A stretch of 64,000 bases of DNA. It comes from Galeruca laticollis (lineage: Eukaryota; Arthropoda; Insecta; Coleoptera; Chrysomelidae). Where the stretch lies: contig OY998180.1 of NCBI GenBank assembly GCA_963921935.1, positions 98,685,642-98,749,641 of the forward strand, in the 5' to 3' direction. Position 1 is the stretch's first letter, and every line of letters begins with the position of its first letter. Under the pieces are notes generated by a model that made no database searches, was not told the DNA's origin, and worked only from the letters and a program-made list of their open reading frames with translations. Positions 41,440 through 53,000 of this stretch are shown here, piece by piece. The position numbers and the translations under genes were made by a program.

Positions 41440-43341
41440 TTCTGCAAACTATTTGCAATATTAGGTCCAAGTATTTCACTAAATTTAAGTTAATCGTAGC
41501 ATGTGGTTGAAGAATGGCAAACTCCCTTACTCTAGATATTACTCGTTCTACGTGAATTCTCAATCTAGCAATTCGTTTTGCCTCCTTCCTTAGAACTTTT
41601 TTATCCAGATAAACCTGATGGCGGCCTAACTAGTTTATTTTTATTAGTTGCAAGTATATCTTCAAGATGCTTAAAGCCTCTATCTGCCATTACCTCAGCG
41701 CCTGGTTCTAATATGTCGATTCTTCAACAATCATCTTGTCTGTAGTTCTACCTCCAAAACCAAAAGAAATATAAGATATTAAGCCGTCTGGTGAACATGC
41801 AATTAAATATTTCATTGTATTTCAAGCTTTATATTCCGAACAAGTAAGACTCTGTAAAATCGGATCACTTGGTTTTTGAATCGAAATTTCAAAACAGTCT
41901 ATAATACATTGCACATTTTTATATCTGCGTCTGAAGGGAATAGGAAGTTTTTTCTTAACCTCAGATAGGGGCATCCATTGCACAAATGGGTAAACGTTAT
42001 CGGCTAATAACGGTATAGTTTTTTGTATAATGCTACATACTCTGGAAAGTGGCATCCCAAAATCGTCTGCTAATATCCTATAAGGTAAATTCAGCCTGAT
42101 CTTTTTTAATGTTAAAAAGATATCAAGCTTGTCCAGCTCACATTTTTTAATTAACAAGTCCACGACAAATAATGAATTACTCAGAACTCCCAAATAAAGC
42201 TTTGGATTTTTTTCCATTAAGTAAAATGTTCTCTGCTGTATTTCTTCTGAACTATTATTGTTTAGATGAAGTGAGTAATTCGGATCTGACAAACTTAATT
42301 CTGACGAAGTAAATGTAAAAGAAGAACCGCTAGTGGATACTGAAAACTCTTCGTTAATGGGTTTTCCGTCTTTTTCCATTCGCGATTTCTTTGGAACAAT
42401 CTCATTGCTAGTGCATTTTCTCTTTTTAGTCATTTTTGGTGAAGAAAACCCCTCGCCACCGCATTGAATCGCCTTGGAACGTACATAAGCCTTAATGCAA
42501 GCCTGAACCCCTATTTCCCGAGATATAGGTTCCATTCGTCCAATATCCATTTGATTTTCTTCGTCTACTTGATTCTCTTCAGAGGTTCTATTTTCCGAGC
42601 TTAACAATGTCGTAATGACAGATTGTTGTGCTTTGGTTTGTAAAAACTGTGACCGTGGCTTTTAACTATGGGTTGAGACTCTATTTTTTTGTCCAGCAAA
42701 AAATCTCGGTACTACTCTAGGTTTCCACCGTTCATTGTTTTAATGTACATATAATTTTCTATATCTTCCTCTACCTAAAACAAATGATTTGTGTTAAACG
42801 CTAGAGCTTATAAGTTATCACTAATTTCAAAAATATACAAATTTTGTTATTAAATATATTTAAACCGTTAGATGAAATAAAGAAATAGCAGAAAGTAGAA
42901 ATTTTTTATTAATTGAATTTATTTCAGCACCAACGAAATTTTTTTAAAATCACGTTTAGGTTATTATTTATGAAATTATTATTATTCTTTTAGCTAATCA
43001 CGAGCTTTCGTAAAATAAGGATTTTGGTAGAGTATCTTTATTTTACATACCTATTTACGCGAGAGTAAGTCTTTTGAGATTATGTTTCGGGAAATATTTT
43101 CAATATTTTTATAATGATGTTACTGTATAAAGATACCATAACTTACTTTAAAATGATCTTCACAGCAATACACATGCGATTTGTTAGATACAAAAACTTA
43201 ACGACGCATTACTGTCTGCCAAACTTTTCTTATTTTAATGTCAGAGGGCACATTAATAAACCATTTTTCCGGCGCATTCTTGAATGTGTTGGGGCAGCCG
43301 GGAACCAAACAGTATTTATTTACCACTTTTTCCTCACTCAT
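41440..43341 (-). pseudogene. THAP-DDE (Tnp4-type) transposase of the ISL2EU-like element
   Basis: Exon 1 (43341-43147) starts MSEEKVVNKYCLVPGCPNTF and gives a THAP zinc finger (C-x4-C...C-x2-H as YCCEDHF), with one TAA stop. The donor GTAAGT and the acceptor TTTTAG lead to exon 2 from 42774 (VEEDIENYMYIKTMNGG), where a lost base shifts the frame before KPRVVPRFFAGQKNR. The main frame 42607-41822 carries a helical region (LDKLDIFLTLKKIRLNLPYR) and the DDE start QCIIDCFEISIQKPSD. A TGA and further shifts precede MKYLIACSPDGLISYISFGF and MADRGFKHLED (second Asp) near 41700-41660; the tail RPP runs to about 41600 and fades by 41440. Order is that of THAP-bearing Harbinger relatives. Confidence 0.78.
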
Positions 43342-44158
43342 TATACAATAAAATAACAAAACAGTACAGTCAACAGTTAGCGTTTTGTTTCTTACACAAC
43401 ACGATAAGTACTTACAATATACACAGTACACTGACACAGCTCTCGAGTCATGGCGTTTCAAAAGTTGGGGATAGCATATGCAGTGTGACGTCACAGGTAA
43501 CCACGCCCCGTTTTCGTTCAATCCAATTTCTTTAATTAATTTGAGGGCTTAAACGTTCGCGGAAAAATCTAAAATTTTGGGAATCCGTTTAAAATGGGTT
43601 GTTATTTCGATTATTAAATTAAAAATTTTTAATGAAATTAACTGTCTCGACCCTTACTTCGTGGAATATGCTCATATTAGTGTTTTTAAATGAAACTCAC
43701 GGTCTCTAGTTAATTCCACAATGTGTTGGGGCAGCCAGGAACCAAACAGTATTTATTTACCACTTTTTCCTCACTCATTATACAATAAAATAACAAAACA
43801 GTACAGTCAACAGTTAGCGTTTTGTTTCTTACACAACACGATAAGTACTTACAATATACACAGTACACTGACACAGCTCTCGAGTCATGACGTTTCAAAA
43901 GTTGGGGATAGCATATGCAGTGTGACGTCACAGGTAACCACGCCCCGTTTTCGTTCAATCCAATTTCTTTAATTAATTTGAGGGCTTAAACATTCGCGGA
44001 AAAATCTAAAATTTTGGGAATCCGTTTAAAATGGGTTTTTATTTCGATTATTAAATTAAAAATTTTTAATGAAATTAACTGTCTCGACCCTTACTTCGTG
44101 AAATATGCTCATATTAGTGTTTTTAAATGAAACTCACGGTCTCTAGTTAATTCCACAA
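43287..44158. repeat. 437-bp tandem duplication of the THAP exon start and promoter
   Basis: 43287-43721 and 43724-44158 are nearly identical, both starting TGTTGGGGCAGCC and ending GTTAATTCCACAAT. Each holds the first ~20 codons of the THAP exon, a TGACGTCA palindrome and the element's 5' flank. The second copy has its coding part cut off after CPNT. Confidence 0.88.
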
Positions 44159-44190
44159 TATAATAAAAGTTATTGAAAATTCTAAAAAAT

Positions 44191-44232
44191 TGACAATTGT
44201 TTCGATAAATCAATATCATCGTCAGAATGACA
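44191..44232 (-). ncRNA. Hammerhead-like motif, left arm
   Basis: On the minus strand CTGACGA (44225-44219), a GATA/TATC stem, GAAAC (44203-44199) and GTC (44194-44192) occur in the order of a hammerhead core with a minimal helix III, as known from Penelope-like elements. Helix I is weak by eye. Confidence 0.5.
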
Positions 44233-44519
44233 GACGTTACATTTCATTTTATGCCTACCTGATGTTTAGTAGTTATTTTTAGCTAGACCAAGAAGTAACC
44301 TAACTTGTGATTGGCTTAATATATGTTTGTAGAAAAAAGAAGAAGATGTGATATTACAAATATTGAAGCTTAGATATTATTAGCCCTATGGTGATATCCT
44401 GAATATCATTTTTCCAATTAAGATCAGTATAACTGTGCAATGATATAGAAAATCAGGAAAACTATATCTGCTGATCTTTACAATTATCACTTAAGAAGAC
44501 AGTTTATTAGTGGAGAACT

Positions 44520-45507
44520 CCCTAGATTTAACTGTTCATTGACCACTTCATATTGTGGGTTTCTTAAATCTCTTCTAATTTCCAGTTCTTCAAGGAAATC
44601 CAGTTCTTGTTTCTTTTCACAAATATGCAGCACTTCTAGTTCTGTGTTAGGTGTCAAGTAGATGTTTTGTGTAGTGGGATTTATCTGGTTGTTTTAATCT
44701 GTATGCTCATAAGTGCTCACTTTATTGTATTTCAAAATTCCTAAGGGTCTGACCCAAATAGACAGCATTACATTCTGGACATTTGAGTTTATATATACTT
44801 GACTTCTTTAATAGTGGTATTTTTGTTTTTACATTTAACAATTTTGTACTAACGTTACTTTCTGTTTTAAAAGAAATTGTTGTATTCGTTGCTGAAGATA
44901 TTATCTTTGAAATATTATTAGAAATATTTCCTGCATATGTGATGGTTTTATAAGTTTCAATTTCATCAGCTTGTTTAGGATATATTAGTTGTAATGCCAC
45001 TTTTTCTTCTTTTTTACTAATTAGCTTATTTATCATATCTAATGGATAACCGTTAGATGTTGCTATTTGTCTAATTGTATTAATCTCTCTACCAAAATTA
45101 CATTTGTTCATAGGAACTGAAAAAGCTCTATGTATCATTGAATTATATGCTGCTAGTATGTGTGACATAGGGTGGTTAGAATTGAATGGAATTGTCACAT
45201 CAGTCTGTGTTGGTTTTCGGTAAATTGAATAATCTCTTTGAATTTTTAAATCAAGAAAATTGATTGAGCTATTTTCTTCAATTTCTAATGTAAATTCAAT
45301 TTTCGGGTGTAAATTATTGATGTGGTTGAAAAATACATCTAATTGTCGTTCACTACCCATAAAACAAGCTAATATGTCATCTACATATCTATACCAAAAT
45401 AAAATATTTTTCGAAATATTACTTTCAAAGATCTTTCTTTCTAAATTGTCCATAAAAATGTTTGCTAAAATAGGTGATATAGGGCTTCCCATTGGTAAAC
45501 CTTCATT

Positions 45508-45514
<7 letters not shown>
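44520..45514 (-). pseudogene. Penelope-like RT C-terminus and GIY-YIG domain, left arm
   Basis: From the loop the minus frame reads QNEGLPMGSPISPILANIFM, then WYRYVDDILACFMGS (RT active site YVDD), SINFLDLKIQRDYSIYRKPT, HRAFSVPMNKCNFGREINTI and SIYKLKCPECNAVYLGQTLR, the start of the GIY-YIG endonuclease; the rest (LEVLHICEKKQELDFLEELE) is shifted. Everything before the RT palm is missing. Penelope-like elements combine RT with a GIY-YIG nuclease. The longest frame is open from 45579 to 44722. Confidence 0.85.

Positions 45515-45553
<39 letters not shown>
45512..45553. repeat. (AT)n microsatellite at the palindrome centre
   Basis: 42 bp of AT between the two Penelope arms. Confidence 0.95.
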
Positions 45554-45555
<2 letters not shown>

Positions 45556-45573
45556 TATTTCACTTTTGACAAT

Positions 45574-46630
45574 ATTCAAAATGAAGGTTTACCAATGGGA
45601 AGCCCTATATCACCTATTTTAGCAAACATTTTTATGGGCAATTTAGAAAGAAAGATCTTTGAAAGTAATATTTCAAAAAATATTTTATTTTGGTATAGAT
45701 ATGTAGATGACATATTAGCTTGTTTTATGGGTAGTAAACGACAATTAGATGTATTTTTCAACCACATCAATAATTTACAACCGAAAATTAAATTTACATT
45801 AGAAAATGAAGAAAATAGCTCAATCAATTTTCTTGATTTAAAAATTCAGAGTTAATAATGTACTTGATTATTCAATTTACCGAAAACCAACACAGACTGA
45901 TGTGACAATTCCATTCAATTCTAGCCACCGTATGTCACACAGACTAGCAGCATATAATTCAATGATACATAGAGCTTTTTCAGTTCCTATGAACAAATGT
46001 AATTTTGATAGAGAGATTAATACAATTAGACAAATAGCAACATCTAACGGTTATCCATTAGATATTATAAATAAGCTAATTAGTAAAAAAGAAGAAAAAG
46101 TGGCATTACAACTAATATATCCTAAACAAGCTGATGAAATTAAAACTTATAAAACCATCACATATGCAGGAAATATTTCTAATAATATTTCAAAGATAAT
46201 ATCTTCAGCAAAGAATACAACAATTTCTTTTAAAACAGAAAGTAACGTTAGTACAAAATTGTTAAATGTAAAAACAAAAATACCACTATTAAAGAAGTCA
46301 GGTATATATAAACTCAAATGTCCAGAATGTAATGCTGTCTATTTGGGTCAGACCCTTACGAATTTTGAAATACTATACAGTGAGCACTTACGAGCATACA
46401 GATTAAAACAACCAGATAAATCCCACTACGCAAAACATCTACTTGACACCAATCATTCATTGACACCTAACACAGAACTAGAAGTGCTGCATATTTGTGA
46501 AAATAAACAAGAACTGGATTTCCTTGAAGAACTGGAAATTAGAAGAGATTTAAGAAACCCACAATATGAAGTGGTCAATGAACAGTTAAATCTAGGGAGT
46601 TCTCCACTAATAAACTGTCTTCTTAAGTGA
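45574..46630 (+). pseudogene. Penelope-like RT C-terminus and GIY-YIG domain, right arm
   Basis: Mirror copy: NEGLPMGSPISPILANIFMG, WYRYVDDILACFMGS, then a small insertion near 45852 that brings a stop, then TIPFNSSHRMSHRLAAYNSM through SGIYKLKCPECNAVYLGQTL, YSEHLRAYRLKQPDKSHYAK, ENKQELDFLEELEIRRDLRN and a natural stop at 46628-46630. This arm keeps the whole GIY-YIG domain. Like its partner it is 5'-truncated exactly at the RT palm. Confidence 0.87.
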
Positions 46631-46884
46631 TAATTGTAAAGATCAGCAGATATAGTTTTCCTGGTTTTCTATATCATTGCACAGTTATACTGATCTTAAT
46701 TGGAAAAATGATATTCAGGATATCACCATAGGGCTAATAATATCTAAGCTTCAATATTTGTAATATCACATCTTCTTCTTTTTTCTATAAACATATATTA
46801 AGCCAATCACAAGTTAGGTTACTTCTTGGTCTAGCCAAAAATAACTACTAAACATCAGGTAGGCATAAAATGAAATGTAACTTC

Positions 46885-46927
46885 TGTCATTCTGACGATG
46901 ATATTGATTTATCGAAACAATTGTCAA
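46885..46927 (+). ncRNA. Hammerhead-like motif, right arm
   Basis: CTGACGA (46892-46898), GATA...TATC, GAAAC (46914-46918) and GTC (46923-46925), identical to the left-arm motif in core bases. Confidence 0.5.
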
Positions 46928-47027
46928 TTTTCTAGAATTTTCAATAACTTTTATTATATTGTGGAATTAACTAGAGACCGTGAGTTTCATTTAAAAACAT
47001 TAAAAAAATTTTCTTGAACAAGCCCAT

Positions 47028-47659
47028 TACATATTTCCCCACAAAACCTTGTCGACTGAAGTATTTATGTTATGTTATTCCTGACCGTCACAATGTAATT
47101 TAATCACATTGTAATAAACACGGATATAGCACAGGTTAAAAACAAGCATAAAGGAGACATGAGCAGATAGAAAAGAATTCATTAATAATTAAATGTAACT
47201 ATATAAAATATAAGTCTCACTTAAGATTCCGTAATTCAAAAGAATATGTATATAACTACAGCCAATTGAATAACAAAATTAGTTTATTGTTAGCACGTTC
47301 ATAAAGGTTATTAATGTAAATGTTTAAATTTACAACTAGAAATTGGAACCAGTTTCGACATATTTCTAAAACAAAATTGATTGTAATAAAAACTCACTCC
47401 ATCAAAACATAAACCAAAATAATTCAAAATAACAGCAAAAAAATGATTGGCACGGATTTCAAAACCTAAACGTCACGCATGGTAGCTGTTTTAATTTCTG
47501 CAATAGTTAGCAAAAATGAGTAGCTTTAGACAGGGAATTTGGAAGATTCTTGATTCTCAACTGGGTGCATAATCGAGGTTCGAAAAGAACTCTAGTCCCA
47601 CGCTTCACTGGTGGCAGTCGCGGTTACGGGTTTGGTTTATTTCATTATTTTATTTGGAG
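47028..47659. other. Spacer between ISL2EU-like element and Jockey-like LINE
   Basis: No gene or repeat recognised. Confidence 0.5.
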
Positions 47660-48122
47660 TAATAGACGATATATTATTATCGTCGGCAGCTAACGCCTGC
47701 ATCCCCAAAAGTGCAAGTATAATAATTAACAAAATTGAATCATTCCTAGAAAAGGGATTTTATTGCTGACTACAATCTACAACAGTATGCTGAGATTAAG
47801 CAATTTTCCTATCCAGTGGAAACTTGCACATATAATAATGATCAATAAACTTGGTGAGCCACTGACCAATAAGCCTTCTTCCCATAATGTCTAAAGTATT
47901 CGAACGCCTCATCCTAAATAGAATCGAAACTACAATTCCTATTGATGATCTACAATGTCATAGAATAGTGAATAAAATAAAACAAAACCTGGAAGACAAG
48001 GAATTATGTGTGTTTGTGTTTCTCGATATACGACAAGCACAGCGGCCTTCTCTACAAAATTAAAAAACATCTACCCGATCAACTATATCTTCTCTTAAAA
48101 TCATATCTAAACGATCGACACT
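47660..48122 (+). pseudogene. Jockey-like LINE, RT fragment 5' of a nested insertion
   Basis: Shifted frames encode LLTTIYNSMLRLSNFPIQWK, LAHIIMINK, PIMSKVFERLILNRIET, then CVFVFLDIRQA and KHLPDQLYLLLKSYLNDRHL, the fingers and palm of a jockey-type RT. The reading resumes at 53.7 kb beyond a second LINE. Confidence 0.75.
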
Positions 48123-48621
48123 TACCGGGTCCACATCAGTAGATATGTACGTAGTTCGTCGCTATTCGTCGGGATATTTATTGATGTGGAGGGGGTGAAG
48201 TACCAACCCGGCGCGTCTCCAGGTGGCGGATAGGAGAAGGGCCTCTGAGATGATTTTATATGAGGAGGAGGTCTGCGGGGAAATACCTGGGGCTCGTTGT
48301 GTTTAAAAACTCAACTGGCAGCCCTCGAATACCCTGCCGCGGACCAACTTTACCTGTCCCAACTGTAGTATCGTGGCTAAGGGATTGTACACAGGGTTAT
48401 GATGCCGGGTGAAATTTCGAGCTTACCTCGAAATCACCTGTTACACCAATGTCTCCTGGCTGTCTGTGGTCAAGTCTCGCGGGCCAGTGGGATGGGGGGG
48501 GTCTTGGCTTTACTGTCCGGACCAAGAGGAGACAACCTCATTAAAAACCTAAATTCAAGGTGGGAGACCGGGCCGAAGAATGCGTGGCTATATAGAAGAA
48601 TAGTCCTTACTGGTTTCGACC

Positions 48622-50004
48622 TTGGAGCACCAAGGGGAATTCCATTGTATTGAACCCCTTACCTCTGCATGCGGGGCTCTGCAGCGGTGGACCGTAATGA
48701 CCCTAGCTTCTCGTGGGATCACTCATGGAACGAAAAAAAGTAATACTTTCACCGGAAAAGTAGTGGAGAAAACCTCCACTTCTTCATCCGGGCACCTCAC
48801 AGAGGGAAAAAAGGCCAAACGGCACAAAGGTCGTATGCCGTTCGACCTCCCAAAACCGGGAGAACCGGGCGGTATAGACGACCCACTGAGAAAAGGCCTC
48901 AGTGGAGCAGGGGTGCGGAAATACCTGCGACTACTCAATCAGGGAATATCCCCTGAAGAGGCCAGGAAGCAGGTAACTCAGCGCCAACCCCCCCGAAGGA
49001 ATTACCAACGGGGAAAACAAAGCTTAAAAGAGGCCCGGAGCATATTACTCCTCCGCTTAGGCCTCAAAGCAAGAAATCAAAAACAACTGCAACGGTATCC
49101 GGGCAAGCCACTGGTTACGCAGCAGCTGTCAAAGCAGAGAAAGCTTTTAGGGTGGGAATAATGCCCAAGGATTATCCTGGGGTCATCCTGAGAGCGGAGC
49201 AGCTCTCCACACTGGAAGACACTCTGGTGGAAGAGCTGTGCCAGAGCAAAGAGAAGGGAATCCACTTCTCAGGTATCCATTTCCGTTGTGGAATTATACT
49301 GGTGGACTGTGGGTCACAAGAATCGGCAGACTGGCTTATGAGGTCAGCGCCGAAATTAAACTTTTAGGAAGGACCCGAATTGGTGGTTCGAAGTGGAGAC
49401 GACATCCCAAAGCCGGTCACCATAACGGTGTTCTTCCCAAGAAGCCAAGACATGAAACTGGAGAAGATCCTCCAACTTGTCGAGGTTCAGAACTCCAACC
49501 TGAGTACTGAGGCTTGGAAGATTCTAAACTCTAAAAAAGAGGGACAGGGAACTATCCTCACGATTGGGATCGATCACCAATCTGGGGAGGCTCTGAAGGC
49601 AGGAGGTTACGCGCTAAACTTCCGTTTTGGGCGTATCCCTGTCTCGGGGCTGGGAAAAAAAGAAGAATCCCGCGGAGGATCCAAAGGACATGAAGATACC
49701 CTCCACATCCGGAACCTCTGGAAAGGGGAAACAAGGCGAAAGCTTGACCTTGGGTCAGCCCGAGATCTCCTCCGGCTCTGCTGGGATGACTGGGAATGCG
49801 GAGACTGCCTCTGCATCCCGGGAAGCTGGGCAGAGCAGCCTGGGGGTCGAGAGTCTGACTCGAGATCAAGAAATCTGCTCGATTACCGAGGGAGATACTG
49901 CCATGGTGGTCGAGGAGGGTCAGGGAGAGAGAAAGGAGGGGGATGAATACAGGCTGAGTAACTCGGCCTCTCTCATCCATAATTATTCACGTTCACGAAT
50001 GTAG
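48622..50004 (+). pseudogene. ORF1 of the nested LINE (DUF4780-like)
   Basis: Frames switch several times. 48622-49161 is a basic, Pro/Gly-rich N-terminus (PFDLPKPGEPGGIDDP, GVRKYLRLLNQGISPEEARK). Around 49154-49600 is the DUF4780-like domain: VGIMPKDYPGVILRAEQLST, HFRCGIILVDCGSQESADWL, then IPKPVTITVFFPRSQD and ILQLVEVQNSNLSTEAWKIL. The C-terminus is Ser/Gly/Glu-rich and ends near 50004. ORF1 proteins of this kind coat LINE RNA. DUF4780 is by recollection of the pattern, not by search. Confidence 0.7.
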
Positions 50005-53000
50005 CTCAGGTTAACCTGCATCACGCGAAGGGAGATTCTGCCGTGATTGCAAGGCTGTTCGCTAGACTACAACTGGATATTGTACTGATCCAAGAACCAT
50101 GGATCAACAAAGAAGGCCAAATCAAAGGTTTGGCATGTAAGGATTCTAAATTGATTTATGATCAAAGGCAAGTATCTCCGCGTGCCTGTGTAATCATAAG
50201 AAATAACATAAAATATATTTGTGTTTCAGAATGCGTGTCACGGGACCTTGTTCCAATCATGGTTCACCTCAACATTGGGGGTATCGACCGAGACATCGTC
50301 ATTGCCTCTGCCTACTTCGCTGGAGACGGGCCGATGACACCGCCAGTAGAGGTACAAGAGCTAGTGAGACACTGCGATGGCAGACGGCTGCCAATTATAA
50401 TTGGTTGTGTTGCCAACGCACACAATACTGTGTGGGGAAGCACCAATAACAACGTAAAAGGTGAGTGTTTATTAGAATATCTCTTAGCAAATAACCTTGA
50501 GACCTTAAACGTGGGGACAACCCCCACTTTTGTCACGAGAGCAAGAGAAGAGGTCCTGGACGTAACAATCGTTAATGTTGCTGCTAGGTAAAATGTAAAA
50601 GATTGGAGGGTGATGAGCGAGCCATCACTTTCCGACCATAGGATCATCGAATTTAGGATAGAGGGAAATACCACCTCGATTACTACAATTCGAAATCCTA
50701 GAAATACTGATTGGTCTCTTTACAAGACCAATCTGAAGGACAATTTGGAACACGTCGAAGTGAATGGGGTAAATCACCCGCACTACGACCTGGAACAAAG
50801 AGTCGAACAGATCAGTGAGGCAATAATGGAAGCTTTTCATTCCAGTTGCCCACTCTCAAAATCTCGTTCAGAAAAGGATGCTCCTTGGTGGAATGAGAAC
50901 CTGTCAAACCTCAGAAAAGAGGTCCGTCGGCTCTTTAATAGAGCCAAACGTGACGGCAATTGGCAGAGGTACACTGAGAAGCTTACTCAGTACAATAAAG
51001 AGATTAGGAAGGCCAAAAGGCTTAATTTTCAAGCCTTTTGCGAAAAGATCACTTCCACTCACACTGCGGCCAGGCTACAAAAGGTCATGGCAAATGGGGG
51101 AATTGACCCCACAATTTCGCTGAAAAAGCCAGACGGATGATACACTGAAGGTGAAGAGGAACGATCAATTCTTCTTCTTAAAACCCACTTCCCAGGTAGT
51201 GAACCAGCAACAAGCACCGAAATAGCAATGAACTACACCAAAAAATCCCGCAAGGAAGATTGGGACATTGCTAAGAAAATATTTACTAGACAACGGTTGG
51301 AATGGGCAATAAGTACCTTTCAACCATATAAATCACCAGGAGTGGATGGAATATTTCCAGCACTCCTACAGCACGGGAAAGAGGAGATTCTTCCTCACCT
51401 GCTGAAGATTACAAGAAGCAGTCTAGCAGTGGGTCTAATACCTAGAAAATGGAGAAGGGCAAGGGTAACCTTCATACCAAAAATAGGGAAAAAAGATGGG
51501 ACTGATCCTGGATCTTTTAGACCCATCTGTCTAACATCGTTACTACTCAAATCGATGGAGAAAGTAGTGGATAACTACATAAGAACAGAGAATCTGGAGA
51601 ATATACCACTTCATAAATGTCAGCATGCCTACAGAGCGGGTCGAACAACTGAGACGGCTCTGTATCAGCTGACAGAAGTCATCCAGAGAACTCTGAACAA
51701 CAAAGAAATCGCAATGTGCGCATTCCTGGATATATCAGGGGCCTTTGACAACACAACTCATGTGTATGTCAAAGAAGCACTAAAAAGGCGAGGAGTGAAT
51801 GAAACCATTGTAAAATAGATGTATGAGTTGTTGACAACGAGGATAGCTGAGACACAGGTGAGGAATCAAACCACCTCAGTTAAAGCAACTCGGGGGACAC
51901 CTCAAGGGGGAGTGATATCTCCCCTTTATGGAGCCTCGTAGTAGATGAGTTGCTCTACAGGCTAACGGAGCTTGGCTTCGAATGTATGGGCTACGCCGAT
52001 GACATTGTTTTAATAGTCAGAGGCAAGTTCGAGAGCACCTTGTGTGATTTATTACAAAAGGGCCTCAGAATCATTGAGCAATGGTGCTTGTCAGTGGGGC
52101 TAAACATTAACCCAAGCAAGACCATAGTAATTCCATTTACCCGGAAAAGAACACTTCCAGCCATGAAACCCATATCCTTAAATGGGGAAATCATAGAATG
52201 GAAATCAGAGGTTAAATATCTAGGGATAACCCTAGACAGTAAGCTTCTGTGGAATAAGCATGTTGAAATAACTGCTAGTAAAGCAATAAGAGCTTTGATG
52301 GCGTGCAGAAATCTAGCTGGTAAGAGGTGGGGCTGTAACCCAAAAATACTGCGATGGATGTACGCCATGATTGTGAGACCAGCAATTACGTATGGGGCAA
52401 TAGTTTGGCACACAAAAGCAAGTCAGTACAGCACGAGGAAAACCCTCGATAAAGTTCAAAGGCTTGCCCGTGTGTGCATCACTGGAGCTATGAGCACGTG
52501 TCCAACTAGGGCACTTGAGATCATTACAGATCTCACACCTCTACATCTGGTGATAGAAAGATCTGCCCAAGAGGCAACTCTTAGAATATCTAAGGAAGGT
52601 TTAGGCAATGAGAGTATTAAAAATCAGGGAGCTTGGTCCTCTCTGACAAGATACACCTCATTAGCGAATCTTCCCAGTGACGAAATGATCAGGAAAGTAA
52701 GCATCGAAAAGAATTTCACTACGATGCTAAATACGAGGAGAGACTGGGAAACGGAATACACCATCCAAACTCTCAAAGAAAACACCATTAGATGGTATAC
52801 GGATGGTTCAAAAACCACCATCGGAGCAGGCGCTGGAGTATTTGGGCCTGGCACAAGATACTCATTATCGTTAGGCTCCTTCCCGAGCGTCTTTCAGGCA
52901 GAAATACTTGCGATCGAAAGATGCGTGGAAATGAACCTAGAAAGAAACTACCAGAAATGTGACATATCGATCCATTCTGATAGTCAAGCAGCTATCAAAG

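Larger units (their letters stand above)
44118..46999. repeat. Palindrome of two Penelope-like elements, arms ~1.4 kb
   Basis: 44118-45514 and 45574-46999 are inverted copies of about 97% identity by eye. The loop is a 42-bp TA microsatellite (45512-45553) plus ~20 bp. The arms include not only Penelope sequence but also the outer 42 bp of ISL2EU-like DNA (TTTAAATGAAACTCACGGTC), so duplication and inversion involved the flank too. Confidence 0.9.
39294..47025. mobile_element. ISL2EU-like two-gene DNA transposon, interrupted
   Basis: The ends are GGGCTTGTTCAA at 39294 and TTGAACAAGCCC ending at 47025, each flanked by AT (39292-39293 and 47026-47027). Inside are two convergent genes: a SWIM/YqaJ-type nuclease (plus) and a THAP-DDE transposase (minus), the pair known from ISL2EU elements of the IS5/Harbinger group. 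TGACGTCA palindromes lie in both divergent promoter regions (39453 and 43489). A 437-bp tandem duplication and a 2.9-kb Penelope palindrome expand the right side. Both genes carry single stops and shifts, so this copy is recently dead. Confidence 0.78.

Noticed and set aside
43198..43521. Host THAP-domain gene
   Set aside because: The THAP exon joins a DDE transposase and lies between ISL2EU-like ends, so it is transposon-borne.
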